Assembly (NCBI GenBank): GCA_019044685.2
Contig: JAGTXX020000011.1
Location: 310,001 to 374,000 of the forward strand
Length of the DNA stretch: 64,000 bases
Direction: 5' to 3'
Origin: Nannochloris sp. 'desiccata'
Taxonomy: Eukaryota; Chlorophyta; Trebouxiophyceae; Chlorellales; Chlorellaceae
The translations under genes and the position numbers were made by a program. Shown piece after piece: positions 32,401-43,300 of this stretch (position 1 is the stretch's first letter; each line of letters begins with the position of its first letter). The notes beneath the pieces were generated by a model. It saw nothing but the letters and a program-made list of their open reading frames with translations. It did no database searches and was not told where the DNA came from.

Positions 32401-32935
32401 CCGTCCTCCTGTCCACAGGTTATGGCATTTTCGTGGAGCTGCTTCTCTTCTGAATGGTGGAGCTGTACCTCGAAGGAGCTTACCTATTGCTACAAGGCAA
32501 ATGGTGGGCCATGAGGCCGAGATGGAGGCAATTAGAAGAGCAGATGCTGCAAAGCAGGCAGCCGCTGCTGCCATCAATGGGGGAGTTGCCCCACTGCAAA
32601 TCGACAATGCTGCTGCTAAAGATGCTCCTACTACTACGCAGCAGCAGGCCCAGCAACGTACCACCGGCCACGTTCCTCTGGATCTTGCGCAGCGTCTAAA
32701 AGAATCAGGTCGTGCTGCGAAAATGGCCACTGCTAGTGCAAAAGTCGCCGCCAAGGGCACTTGGTTGGATCATCTGCGTGATAGACAATATGAAGAAAGG
32801 ACAGCAGCTGCTTCTGCTGCTGCTCCTAATGGTGGATTTGCTATGGGTGCAGCGAGATTCCCTGTGTTGTATAAATTCCATGAGGGGTATACTAATGCTG
32901 TGAAGAGACCTCTCTTGATGTCGGAACTCCTTTAA
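29474..32935 (+). CDS. CTF18: CTF18, large subunit of the alternative replication factor C clamp loader
   Basis: Exons 29474..29531 and 29610..32935 close in phase to 1,127 residues. After an acidic, Ala-rich N-terminus comes the RFC-type AAA+ module. WVEKYAPKSFLDLLSDEQ leads into Walker A GPPGLGKTT (about residue 418), an INASDDRSG RFC box, Walker B LVIDEIDG (about residue 476) and a CNDLYAPVLRPLR sensor region. The collar and C-terminal regions follow, ending KRPLLMSELL. CTF18-RFC loads PCNA at the leading strand and supports sister-chromatid cohesion. WVEKY...FLDLLSDE and the C-terminal layout distinguish it from RFC1 (no BRCT) and from ELG1. A Gly/Asn-rich acidic insert of roughly 85 residues interrupts the AAA+ core between Walker B and the sensor (31060-31320). 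Confidence 0.93.
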
Positions 32936-33213
32936 GTTTTAAATATCCCAATGTTCTCCCTATTTCTAGCTAGAACTATCCTATGTCCATAATCTATCTG
33001 TAACTATAAGAACAGTAACGTGCTACTTACAAAAACGAATGCTCATAAACCAATTAAAGGTTCTCTTTGTTATTACCATTTTAAAAAAAGGGGGCGTTGA
33101 TTATAAAGCTCGGCATTAGTATTATTGGTTCTCTATGCCTGCTATATATATTTAATTTCTTTTTTCTCTCTCTGTCTAGGCTACCGATGATAAAATCCTA
33201 TACGTTTATCCCT
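32936..33213. other. Convergent 3' intergenic region, 278 bp
   Basis: Between CTF18 (+) and PsaF (-) stop codons. Contains TGTAA at 32999-33003 on the plus strand, a possible poly(A) signal for CTF18. Nothing else seen. Confidence 0.4.
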
Positions 33214-34198
33214 TTAGCGAGGGGAGACGGTGATCTTATCGTCATCTTCAAGGAGGGTTCCGTTTCTGAGTTCAGCAACAGCAGCAATGGGCCATCCGAG
33301 GCCAGCCCAAAGCAATTTCCAGGCGAGGGGAACGTCGATAATGATCTCCTTGTCGACGGGCTTGGCAGCCTTCTTAACCTCTTGGACGTACTTGGTACCA
33401 GAGTATCCGATCCATCCAGCAACGTAGAGGAAGCCAACGGTGGGCACGAGGACATCCCCAGTGTGGCCATAGCGGAGAGCAAGACCGGGATCTGAACACA
33501 ATTAAATGAGAAAATAAAGAGAAATTAGGTATGTGAAAAGATAAGATTATCATTGATTTCAAATTGCGTTAGGGTTTATAATAGTATAGAAAAGAGAAAG
33601 AATAGAAGAGAGTGTTTGTTCTAAGAGTAATTAAAAGATATACTTACCGGCGATCAAGTGGGGGAGGCCATCAGTGCCGCAGAGGAGACCCTGGCGAGCA
33701 TAGTTATCGAAACGCTTCTCGGTCTTCTCGATGGTAGCGTTGAGGGCAAGAGCAGGGGCAGAGCCAGCCTCATACTGCTTCAAGCGCTTGTTAAGAGCCT
33801 TCACCTCATTCTTCTTGCGCTTGGCAAATGCTTTGCTCTCAGAGCAAGGTGTGAGTCCGGCAACATCGGCGTAAGCGGCATCGACAGCGGTGAGACCGAA
33901 AGTGAGAGCGAGAGCAGCAGCAGCGGCAGCAGTGCCAAGTTGCTTGCTAGCATCCTTATTCTCAGCGCTGCAAACAACGCGAGCAGCGGCCACAGGGCGC
34001 TTGGCCTGGGCACCGTTCACGCGAAGAGTGGAAGTGAAAGAGCTCCTGCAAGAAAATTAAAGTGCAACCTTATCAGGTTAGAGCTAAATCAAGCCAATTT
34101 AACAAACCCCCCAAAAGTGCCATCGATGGCCGGAACCTCTTCTCAGAACGCTGTGAAAACCCCGCATACCTTTGGAGCTGCATCTGCATGGCGACCAT
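33214..34198 (-). CDS. PSAF: Photosystem I reaction centre subunit III (PsaF), plastid precursor
   Basis: Exons 34170..34198, 33648..34045 and 33214..33491 close in phase (introns 124 and 156 nt) to 234 residues. The presequence is bipartite. A Ser/Arg/Ala stroma-targeting part ([16 protein letters not shown]...) is followed by an Ala/Leu-rich thylakoid transfer segment that ends AYA, and the mature protein starts DVAGLTPC. The lysine-rich helix ([20 protein letters not shown]) is the eukaryotic plastocyanin/cytochrome c6 docking region. [12 protein letters not shown] and the membrane helix [14 protein letters not shown] follow. In red-lineage plastids psaF stays in the plastid genome, so a nuclear copy supports the green lineage. 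There is no ER signal peptide. A TATA-like box lies 45 bp upstream. Confidence 0.97.
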
Positions 34199-34521
34199 TT
34201 TTTTCTAAGAGTAAAAACTGAGAAAATCGCTACGTAACTGATGATTTATAAGCGAAATAAATTTTCGATCGAGAAAATCGATCCATCTTTGCATTCTTTG
34301 ACCCCGACAAGCTAAACAATGGCCAAACAAATGAGACTGTCCGATACTAGTAGTTCTCATTACAGTCTTAAAAAGTTTTATTTATTCCATTAACACGTAT
34401 TGTGACACTATCAACGCAAGATATGCCCGGGAACAAGGCGAACAGAGAGGATAACAACGTCGATTGTTTTCCATCTCATCTAATCTCACCACCTCCTCTC
34501 CCTTGACTTCATAAACTTTTT
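34199..34521. other. Intergenic region, 323 bp
   Basis: Upstream region of PsaF (-) and 3' region of the DUF3067 gene (-). Holds the PsaF TATA-like box; nothing else seen. Confidence 0.45.
34243..34250 (-). promoter_or_regulatory. TATA-like box of PsaF
   Basis: TATAAATC on the minus strand, 45 bp upstream of the PsaF ATG (34198). Position fits a core promoter with a very short leader. Confidence 0.5.
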
Positions 34522-35544
34522 CTATCTAGCAAACCATTCTGCAATCTGTTCATTCGATAAATCCAACGGAATAGCCACCGCATTCCCTACTATAGGTCTT
34601 GAAGGCAATCCTCGTCGAGGCGCAACTGGACTATTCATAAAATCAATAATCACTTCAGCTTTACCCCAAATCTCTAGTAACGCTGCAACCCCATCCATTT
34701 TTTCTTTAAACTCTTCCTCAGTCATGGGGAAAGACCTCTGCCCAAGATGCGCATGGTATACATTCAATGTTACCAAAGTTTTCCCAGGAATATCTCGTCG
34801 AACGATACCTACGTCGTGCCATTTTTCATATTTGTTGTAAACAAGCTCGGCTAATGCAGGCCCTGTGAGCATCTCCCTAGAAGACGAAGAAGAAGCTGCC
34901 CCTATGCTCTCGCTAGTACTCTCTTCCGATGGCGATGTGGTGGTTTTCATTTGGGTGATCCGCGAGTTTAATGCATCAGATAGCTCAGCATCAGTGGACT
35001 GCAAAAAGGAAGGTGTTTCTGATGAAGGAGCGGTGGAGTCAAAATTGTCGCTTGCATCGCCGCCCATGGCCATTATATCATCTTGAAGCTGTTCAGCTTG
35101 CCCCAAAAGATCCATAGATCCCATAGATTGTCTACTAGAGGTAATTCTCTGGTTTAAAATCTCTACATCGTCTTCTGTAATTGAAGTTTCTGCTGCATTA
35201 GAGGCTTTTGCCGGGTTGCGAACAACAGGTTCTTGGCCTAAGCGCCACGCTTGGCTTGATCTAGGAGCCCATTTCTCGAAATCAAAAAGATCTCTGATGG
35301 CATCGCCAAAGCCAGCTGTAAGTGAAGAAATCTTATATTAGAAAGGAAAGTAAAATTGGGGGAATAAGTATTATTATTCTAAGGCATAAGGGCAAAGGCG
35401 GGGCGCACCTTGGGCAGGAGCCAAACGTACGCGAGGACCACGACGGGCCGATCGAATACGCTGCGTGCCTTTAAGCTGTGCGTATCCACATTCTGAGCAG
35501 GGTTGGCAAAGGCTATGTTGCCTGAGGGACGTGGTTGTGGCCAT
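34522..35544 (-). CDS. Plastid-targeted DUF3067-domain protein
   Basis: Exons 35409..35544 and 34522..35315 close in phase (93-nt intron) to 309 residues. The first exon is a Thr/Ser/Arg-rich presequence, also holding a CQPCSECGYAQ segment. A disordered Ser/Thr/Asp-rich middle follows. The C-terminal 125 residues match the DUF3067 family of cyanobacteria and plastids: LAELVYNKYEKWHDVGIVRRDIPGK, HLGQRSFPMTEEEFKEKMDGVA, and GLPSRPIVGNAVAIPLDL. Family members are found only in oxygenic phototrophs and have no assigned biochemical function that I can name. The CxxC...CG pattern near the N-terminus could be part of the mature protein, since it recalls a small zinc ribbon. Family call good, function unknown. 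Confidence 0.87.
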
Positions 35545-36052
35545 GGAGTTTCTGTCAAATTTTGAACTAATTTAGAGATTCAAGGGCGGATAAGGTATTC
35601 AAGGGACAGTGTCGCAGACTTTTGATGTCAAGTTAACTACTTGGTGCTTGAAAAATTTCTAAGATATGCGTGTTGAAGAGATAAAAAATCACAAATTTAT
35701 AGTCTGTGGTGTGAACAGTTCAACAAGTTATTTGCCGATCGGTGAGATCTAAAGGAGAAAGCGAGGCTGGGAGAAGGACTGGGAGAAAGCTAAATGGCAT
35801 TTGGACGCCTTTCAGCATTTTATGCAAAACACAGATGAAGTCCAAATGCCTACGTGTGGCCAAGCCTGCCTGCTCGCTACAAGTGCTGCATCGATCACAA
35901 GGTTGATGATTGCTCAGGCGATCCCTGTTCCCGTGCTGCCACTGCACGCCTGATTTGCAGCACCCACGATATGAACTCTTCGGTAACATCTATATAATAT
36001 CTAGCCGCGCTCTTTCCCCTCTTGGCTGGGTTGCTGTTGCCTTGAGAAAATC

Positions 36053-36069
36053 CCGCCGCCGCCGCCGCC
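36053..36069 (+). repeat. (CCG)n microsatellite
   Basis: Five to six uninterrupted CCG units in noncoding sequence, just left of the 176-bp tandem duplication. Confidence 0.8.
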
Positions 36070-36107
36070 CTTCAGCCACCAGTGGCTGCCACGCTGTCTA
36101 ATAGCAA

Positions 36108-36459
36108 CAGCTGATGCAGAAACCTGCGGCAATCGCACTACTCGTTCATGTACTGCTGAAACAGCTTATATATTGAGCTCCACTGCTGATACGTAGCTAC
36201 ACTGTCTTTATAATCCTAGTTTGACCAGACAAGTATTTATCTCCGCCTTCACCGCCAGCAACTACCAAGCCTGTTAACATCAGCAGCTGGTGCAGAAACC
36301 CTATAGCAACCAATCCTAACCTTCATATACTACTGAAATCATCAATATATAACAAAAGCATACTCATACTCAAAGCTACCTTGGTCTTCAAGTCCTAGTT
36401 TCTGCAAGGCAAGCAGTATCCTGCACCCTTCTTGGCCGGTACTGCACCAGCTTCTGGCC
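36108..36459 (+). repeat. Diverged tandem duplication, period about 176 bp
   Basis: The unit starting CAGCTGATGCAGAAACC at 36108 recurs as CAGCTGGTGCAGAAACC at 36284. Shared blocks in the same order include CATGTACTGCTGAAA / CATATACTACTGAAA, an ATATAT stretch, GTCTTTATAATCCTAGTTT / GTCTTCAAGTCCTAGTTT and GACAAGTAT / GGCAAGCAGTAT. Similarity fades after that. I cannot assign it to a transposon. Confidence 0.65.
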
Positions 36460-36732
36460 TTGAAGGCGCCGCCACAAACAGGTAACGGATTCTGCAGCAT
36501 AGGTTCCAGGAGGCATTTGCCGGCAATGCCAGCTTCGGGCAGAAAATCGTCGAAAATATGTGGGAAGAAAAATGGTCAGCCCAAAATTTTGAATAAAAAA
36601 AATGGTCTTGCCCACAGCAGCACAAATCCAGCCAGATCCATCTCATATTTCTGTTGTCAATTAACACCCGTTTGTTTAGGATTAGCTGAGAAGCGAAGAA
36701 TTACTCGATCTTGTGTAGCTTCTTTTTTCTAA

Positions 36733-37361
36733 ATGTCAAGTGGGCCCCCTCCAGCAGGGTAAGAAATTAATGGAGTCTCTCTTGAGCATTTCTATAGTTA
36801 ATGTAGAAGGAGAACCGGGGTGAACTTGATCGAACCCTGAAAAGATTGCTAAGATTTAGATTCTCCTCGTTCCCACTTCTCTTGGCTTCCATACTTTCGC
36901 TTCCATCTTCATTTCTTTGCACACCCAATTTCTCACTATATTCTATCAACTATATATTTTGCAGATACCCTCCCCCTTCGGGCGCAGGCTATCCCCCACC
37001 TAGTTACCCAGCGCCTAGCTATAGTGGCGGTGTCGATGCCCAAGACTCTTCTGGAAAACCCACTCAAGAAAAATACGGAGCTTACTCTTACGGAACACCT
37101 GCATATGGCCAGCCACAAGCATACGGCCAGCAACAAGCATATGGAGGCTATGGAGGCGCACCTGCAGGCTATCCAGGTGCTGGTGGGTATGGTGGCCAGG
37201 GTGGGTATGGAGCCCCGCCACCGTCGTATTACCCTCCCCCCGGAGGCCAGCCTATATATGTAAATCAACAGCAGCCGCAACAAAGTAGCCCTGGACCTGA
37301 CATGTGTACCGCGTGCTTAGCTGCTTGCTGCTTGTGTTGTTTCTTGGACATGATATTTTAA
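36733..37361 (+). CDS. CYSTM-domain protein with XYPPX-type repeats
   Basis: Exons 36733..36758 and 36965..37361 (206-nt intron GTAAGA...TTGCAG) close in phase to 140 residues. The body is Pro/Gly/Tyr/Gln-rich with PPPSYPAPSY and AYGQPQAYGQQQAYGGYGG repeats. The last 20 residues are a cysteine-rich membrane module (CTACLAACCLCCFLDMIF), the CYSTM domain. Such small tail-anchored proteins are widespread in eukaryotes and are linked to stress tolerance and to metal or redox responses at the plasma membrane. They are usually palmitoylated or insert as tail-anchored helices. Family call rests on the Cys-rich end and the Tyr/Pro-rich body; specific role unknown. Confidence 0.85.
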
Positions 37362-37745
37362 TTCGCTGTCTAATTTTAAAAGGAAGAATAGCACCATTTT
37401 TTTATTTCAAGTTGAGTGGCGGGGATAATCCAAGTCTCTTCCCTCCTTTTGTTCTGTACTATGTATTGTTAGTGTAATTAAACTACTCAACCCAATTCTT
37501 AAATAGTAATAGAAATAAACAGGGTCAACAGCAACCTTGTTCTGCTGCTGCCCCTCCTGAAGCTTAAAAAAAGCTGTATTCCCTTAGGCCATTCAGCTCC
37601 AGTACTCTTCGTATCGTCATTAAGAAAGATGGAATGTGTATTTATGTGTTCTAAAGACGGCTTTACAGCACTAGTTATAAGCTTAGAGGTGTAAAAGAAT
37701 CAAATAACAACAATCGATGATATTCCGGTAAAACGCTCTTTTTTC
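37362..37745. other. Convergent 3' intergenic region, 384 bp
   Basis: Between the stop codons of the CYSTM gene (+) and the RRP5-like gene (-). AT-rich; no gene, RNA or repeat seen. Confidence 0.4.
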
Positions 37746-38955
37746 CTATTCTGCACCACCACCATTGCTCACTGCCATAGCTCTTTCTACAAACTCCATA
37801 GCAGCCTTCTTCACATGCTCTACACTGGTATCATCCCCATGCATTTTCTCATACTCTAAATACCTCTTAAACAAGAATTTCATTTTTTTGGGAGGCAATG
37901 CTAGATGAGTTGCTCTTTCAAACAATGACCTCACTCGCCCCTGATCACCACTTTTCGAAATTTCTTGATCTAGATACACACTCCAAAGATCTAATCTTCT
38001 AGGATAATTCGCCAATATACCTTCAAAAATTGATCTGCCTCTCTCAGGGTCCCCTACCTTAAATTCTAGTAAAGCTGTTTGAGTTGCCATTGCTACATGC
38101 TCTGCTCGAGGCAAAGATTTCAACGACCGATCGAAAGTTTTCTTGGCCCCCTCAGCGTCATTTTGAGTTAAGCTATATCTAATAGCACGCAACCATACGT
38201 CCATAGCTTCACTAAATTTTCTACACATTGCTTTCAAGCATTGCTCCACCAAGGTAGTTTTCTCGGTACGATCAAAAATGTCAACAGCGGCAAGATACAT
38301 TTTTCTAGCATCTGTGTGGGTCATAGCTCTATGCATAAGCTGTAATGTAGATTCTTCTGTGCCATAAGCGTTTTCTGCATTGAGCCATGCTACCCAGACG
38401 TTGAACTTTTCATTTTCTTCTCTAAAATTTATCGTCTTTATCGCCCGCTCTGCCACAGCACGAGCATGGTCTATCTCGCCGAGTGAAATCAGGAAGGCCA
38501 TGTATTTTATCCAAATGAATGATGAATTGGGGGAGGACATTGCGAGTTGTTCGTATTCTGCAGCGGTGGTAGGGGCAGCGGTGCCTTCGAGGCGGCGACG
38601 CTCGGCTTCACGAATGAGCCGCTCTTTATCATCTCTTTGCTTCTTCTTAGCATGCTTTGACATATGGGCCTTGGTTTCTACTTCCCTGAGGACTGTAGAA
38701 AGGGGGAAATAAACGTTTATTGTTTTGGAAAATGATGAAATTCTAAGATTCAGAACTTGCTAGGATTCAAAATAAATTACACATACCTTGGTCATTGTGC
38801 GGAGCTTCTACAGCTTCAATCTCTTCCCAGCCAGATGGACCATTGTTTGCTTTCTTAATTTTCTCAGCAGGTTCCTCTTGGGCAGCTTTTCTCTTCTTTT
38901 TTTCTTCTGTGCTAGGCATTGCATGCGTACTCGAAGTGTCCTTGCGCCGGCCCAT
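37746..38955 (-). CDS. RRP5/PDCD11 C-terminal HAT-repeat domain as a separate protein
   Basis: Exons 38787..38955 and 37746..38692 close in phase (94-nt intron) to 371 residues. The N-terminal 100 residues are Lys/Glu-rich and disordered. From TTAAEYEQLAMSSPNSSFIWIKYMAFLISL on, the protein follows the half-a-TPR (HAT) C-terminal domain of RRP5: ARAVAERAIKTINFREENEKFNVWVA, then PRRLDLWSVYLDQEI, and PPKKMKFLFKRYLEYEK near the end. In yeast and animals this domain follows about a dozen S1 RNA-binding domains in one 1,700-1,900-residue protein. Here there are none; a clear ATG and basic N-terminus start the protein. RRP5 is needed for both 18S and 5.8S rRNA maturation. Either the S1 half is a separate gene elsewhere or the true gene is longer through exons I cannot see. 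Confidence 0.88.
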
Positions 38956-39110
38956 AGTGTTTAATTTGAGTTTTTAATATCGAGTAAAGATGGATTTAAT
39001 ATGTAGGAAGGAAGCAGGCGAATTGAACTTTGTTCAAAAACTGTCCTCGTTTCCTCCCCCAAAACTGATGAAGAGTTCAAAATAAATGCTCTGTGGTCTT
39101 TAAACTAACG

Positions 39111-40164
39111 ATGTATAGAATGAAGATGGAGGTAAGGAACAGCATTAACGAGCGCCACACCAAATTCTGAGCTGATTAATATTTGAAATCTCTTGATTAA
39201 TCTTTTCTTGTTTTTCTCTCTCTCTTGTAGGGCACTCTGTTCAAGTACGGCCCTGGATCAGCTCATCTAGCTTTCAAATCTGCCAATCACAAACACCATG
39301 TCGTAGCAGTTGGCGGCCTCACAGATGGCATGCTATTCAGCAAATATCTCCCACTTTTAGATCAGCAGCTATCCCCGTCTGAAATCTCTCTTGTGCAAAC
39401 TCTCTTGACCTCCTCTCACAGAGGTTGGGGTACCAGCTCCATCACTAAAGATGCTGAAGAGCTTAATATACTGTGTCGAACACTTAGAAAGGAACACAAA
39501 AGCGAAGGTCAGAGAGGGCACATTATTATTTGAAGGTATTTTTATAAAATTTCCCACAAAGTCGTTCAATATTTAGGGTTTACTGGCTTCTCTTGCGTGC
39601 AGTACAGGTGTCGTAATAGTTGGCCATAGTACCGGCTGCCAAGATGCAGTCATGTATGCTAAAAACTACAAAACCGATGCATCAGCTGCTCCATTGCTCG
39701 GAGTCGTGCTTCAAGCCCCCGTCTCTGATCGAGAATTTTTATCAATGCTCCCCGACACCGTCGAACGAACTCTCGTCTCGCGAAAGTTAATAAAGGATAA
39801 CCGTCCAGATGACGTGGCCTTTCGCGCAATGAGTATTGACGGTGCAGCTGTCACTGCATCACGATGGCTTTCTTTAGCAGAGCCTGGAGGCGAGGACGAC
39901 ATGTTCTCTGCCGACTTGACAGACGAAGAATTGAAAGAAAAATTCAGTGGTTTGAGTGGTGTGCCTACCTTACTCATGTTATCGAGTCGTGATGAATATA
40001 CACACCCATCCGTTGATTATTTAGAAATGGGCAATAGAATGGCCAAAGCGATCGGTCCTTCAGCAAGACTAGCGATTTTAGAAGGGGCAAATCATGCTGT
40101 TGACAATCATGCAGAGGATGCAGCCGATTTGATTTCTGAATTTGTCATGGGACTGGTTGGTTAG
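39111..40164 (+). CDS. UPF0613/DUF1749 alpha/beta hydrolase
   Basis: Exons 39111..39131, 39231..39507 and 39608..40164 close in phase (introns 99 and 100 nt) to 284 residues. The order of features fits the DUF1749 family: VVAVGGLTDGMLFSKYL at the oxyanion region, RGWGTSSITKDAEEL after the second strand, and the nucleophile elbow GHSTGCQDAVMY with the catalytic serine. A strand with SSRDEYTHPSVD carries the acid, and ANHAVDNH the histidine. The catalytic triad is thus present. Substrate is unknown; fungal and plant relatives are poorly studied. At the third exon two AG acceptors lie five bases apart (GCAG and TACAG); only the second keeps frame. Confidence 0.86.
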
Positions 40165-40375
40165 TTAAAAAACAGTAGGAAGGCTTTCTATTGTTTTTCT
40201 TTGTTTTTTACATACATTTGTGCTGTGTATCTGTTTCTTTGCTTGTTTATTTATTTTTCATTTTGCGGAGATCAGTTATTGTAAAAACTATCAAATGGTA
40301 TTTCGATGTTCCTCAGGGTTAATTTTTCTGGGCGGATTTTTCTTTCTTTCTTTCTTTTCCCTAATTTTTATTAGT

Positions 40376-43300
40376 TTAATTCTCTGTGTTTTCTTTCCTT
40401 GAGGCGCTTGCGGTTTTGAATTTGGTAGAAAGCCAGTTTAGAGAGGAAGGCGTGTTTGTTAATTTAATCCGCTGCTTCTTTTTTGGCTGAGCAGCAATGC
40501 CCTCGTTTTGGGCAGCTGCAGGAGCTGCTGCTGAACGACCACCAGAGGCAGCTCGCTGTCTAGGGACCTGATCAGTACCTTTTACAGCGGTAACTGCGGT
40601 CTTCTCCTGCACCAGTGGCATAGAAGGCTTTGCATTAAAAGCAAACTGACCAAAAGAAGGAAACGGAGAGGTCTCTCCTATCCCCGCTACTGCTGCATGG
40701 AGAGGCGCATGTGGATGACGGCTGACTGAAGGAGCAGAGGCAATTGCACGTGGAGAAAGATTCGTAAACTTTGGAGGAGGAACTGCAACTGCAATTGCAG
40801 CTCGGCGAGTGTTGATGTTTATTGCTGGGGTAGGGCTGGGGCATTTCCAAGGTTTGGAGATGACACTTGGCGGGCTTTGAAGGGTTGCTGCGGCAGAGGT
40901 ACCAGGAGGGGGAGGTAAAGAAGCTGGTGGAAGCCGAGGGTTGTAAGAAGAAAGGAACGTCTTCCAGTTTGGTACAGGAGGAGGAACTGCTCCTGCTCCT
41001 GCACCTGCAGAAGGAAGAACATCAGGTTGCTTTGCAGGTTGCTTCTGAGCTGCACTGGGTGGGGCCACCAAGATTGAAGAAGGAAGAAGCACAGCTGCTT
41101 CTCCAGTTCCCTCCATTTCATGAGCAGTAGAGTACTCTGCTCGTTTCTTAGGAATAGGTGTGAGGCCCTTCATTTCATGCAGTTTACGTTGAGTAAAGTC
41201 CTTCACGCCTTCTTCCTTGCCTTTCTTTTTGTTATGCGTGGCCTTGGTCTTGGGCACTGAAGCAGGAGCAGCAGTACGCTTGCTGCGTGCTTTCGAAGCA
41301 CCAGTTACTTGCTCAGTGCCAGTGCTAGCTAAATCAGAGGTATTCACAAGACCACTAGGGGTGTGGAGAAGCGCGGGCTCAGCAGGTTGAAGTTGAGATT
41401 GGGGAGGAGGAGTCCCGTCGAGGACAGCATCATGCGGAACAACCGTTTTAATAGCCAACTGCATGGAAGAGTGAAAAATAAGAAAGGTAAAGTGTGATTA
41501 AAAAACTAATAATACTGTAGTAAATAGTATAATGAAACTATCGCTATAAATGAAAGTAAAATATTGAGATTTTTATCTTCTCTACTCACGTCGACACCGA
41601 CAAGGGCTTCGTGAACCACAGAAGCCACCACCTGCACTGGAGCACGCACTGCGCACGTCTTCGTTTTCACTTTAAACTCTAGAGGCGAGTTGAACGTAGA
41701 GAGAGACAGAGAACGTGTTGCTAAGAGAGCGTTGTCGTGGAGAGTGCCTACGAGAAGCCTACCAGGACACTGCCGACCACTACTCCCATCATTATCATTC
41801 TGATCTTTCCTATTACTACCTGCTTCAATATTAGAACGAGAAAGGGTCACTTTAAGCTCCACGCATCCTCCTGAAATCCATGCTACAGGGGTGCACGTCA
41901 GCTCCAGTTCTGGAGGAAGGCAACGACGGAGAGACGATTGGATACCAGAGCCCCAGGGGTAGGTTTTCTGAGCTAGAGTTTCAAAACGGCGGGGTTCTAG
42001 ATCTAAAACTTGTTTTAAAGAAATGATTCCGGAAGCTGCGAGACGTTCTGCTATCACAGGGCCAATTCCAACAACTTGGCGAGTTTCTAGCCTGCTACCT
42101 GTCCAAAGACGCTGTTTTAATGATTTTTGCAGCAGCAAGGCATTAAAAGCTTCTGCAGCACGCTGTTCGTGGAGGAAATATTTAATCATAGCACGAGATA
42201 AACGGGCACCAACACTCACAGCACGCTCAGCGTCTTGTTTTAAGCTGTACTCGAGCTTTTCAGGGGGGGTATCGGTCAAAGCAGAGTTCATTAAAATAAA
42301 AAGCTTATCAGCGGAGGTAGAGATCCGATCTACAACACGATCGGGGCGTTTTGCAGACATCACATGATGCCGTAAAGCTTCAGACTTGTTCACAAGGTTC
42401 ATAACTTTCTTTTCATTACGCCTCAGCTTAATACTCGAAAGTTCGTTCGAGCGGGCGATGACCCAAAGCAGCTGAGGGACACCGCCACCTACAGGGCAAT
42501 TGCACAATTCCACCATTGTAGAGAGTTTTACATAGTGCTCTGCCATGATTACACCAGGTTCGAGAGGTTCTAGCGAGTACCCTTCATCATCGGTGCGGAC
42601 CATGCCGTGCGCACTGAGCTCCCTCACAGTCTTCATTACTAATTCTTCACGAAGCCATGTCTCCAAAGCTTGAATACCATCACGAATTACATTTGGAGGT
42701 ATTCCATATTTTGCAGGTTCGCGCCGTACTCTAACGTAGAGGAAAGTTGATCTTAACCAAACGATGGCCGCAGACAAGTCATTAATAGTGCCCAATGCGA
42801 TTTCAGCGTTGAGATACTCTTGTAAAGAGAGATGTAAGGTCGATTCTACAGATTCAGCACTGTTGACGAGCTGTTGATAGCGAGCAGTGTTATCACGCTG
42901 CGTCATAATCACAGCAGCACCCTCGGTATCAAACTGAGGTCGGCCAGCTCTACCTATCATCTGCAAAACCGTACTACGATCGTACTCTTCGTACCCAGAA
43001 AGGTCAGAGGATTCAGCTCCAGCATAGCGACGGGTCCCTTTAATAACAACCAGGTAGGCTGGAAGGTTGACACCAACGGCCAATGTGGACGTGGTACAGA
43101 GCACAAGCAAGTCGCCAGCACGGAAGAGACTCTCCACCACAGCACGGTCCTCGGGAGTTACAGACGCGTTGTGAAAGCCAACCCCAGAGACGATGCAATC
43201 ACGGAGCTGGGTATCGGTTACATTGCAGGCAGCTTGCGATAACCCGGCGTGGTGAGCGGGATCTCTCAGAAGACAGCTGGGTCTGTTTCCACCAGCTGCG

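Larger units (their letters stand above)
35545..36732. other. Noncoding region, 1.2 kb, with diverged tandem duplication
   Basis: Between DUF3067 (-) and the CYSTM gene (+). The left 200 bases are the DUF3067 promoter. A CCG repeat lies at 36053-36069, and two diverged tandem copies with a period of about 176 bp lie at 36108-36459 (see separate entry). Open frames here have no protein character. No RNA gene seen. Confidence 0.45.

Noticed and set aside
35720..36101. Short frames on both strands in the 1.2-kb gap
   Set aside because: Cys/Trp/Arg-rich random composition and no splice partners.
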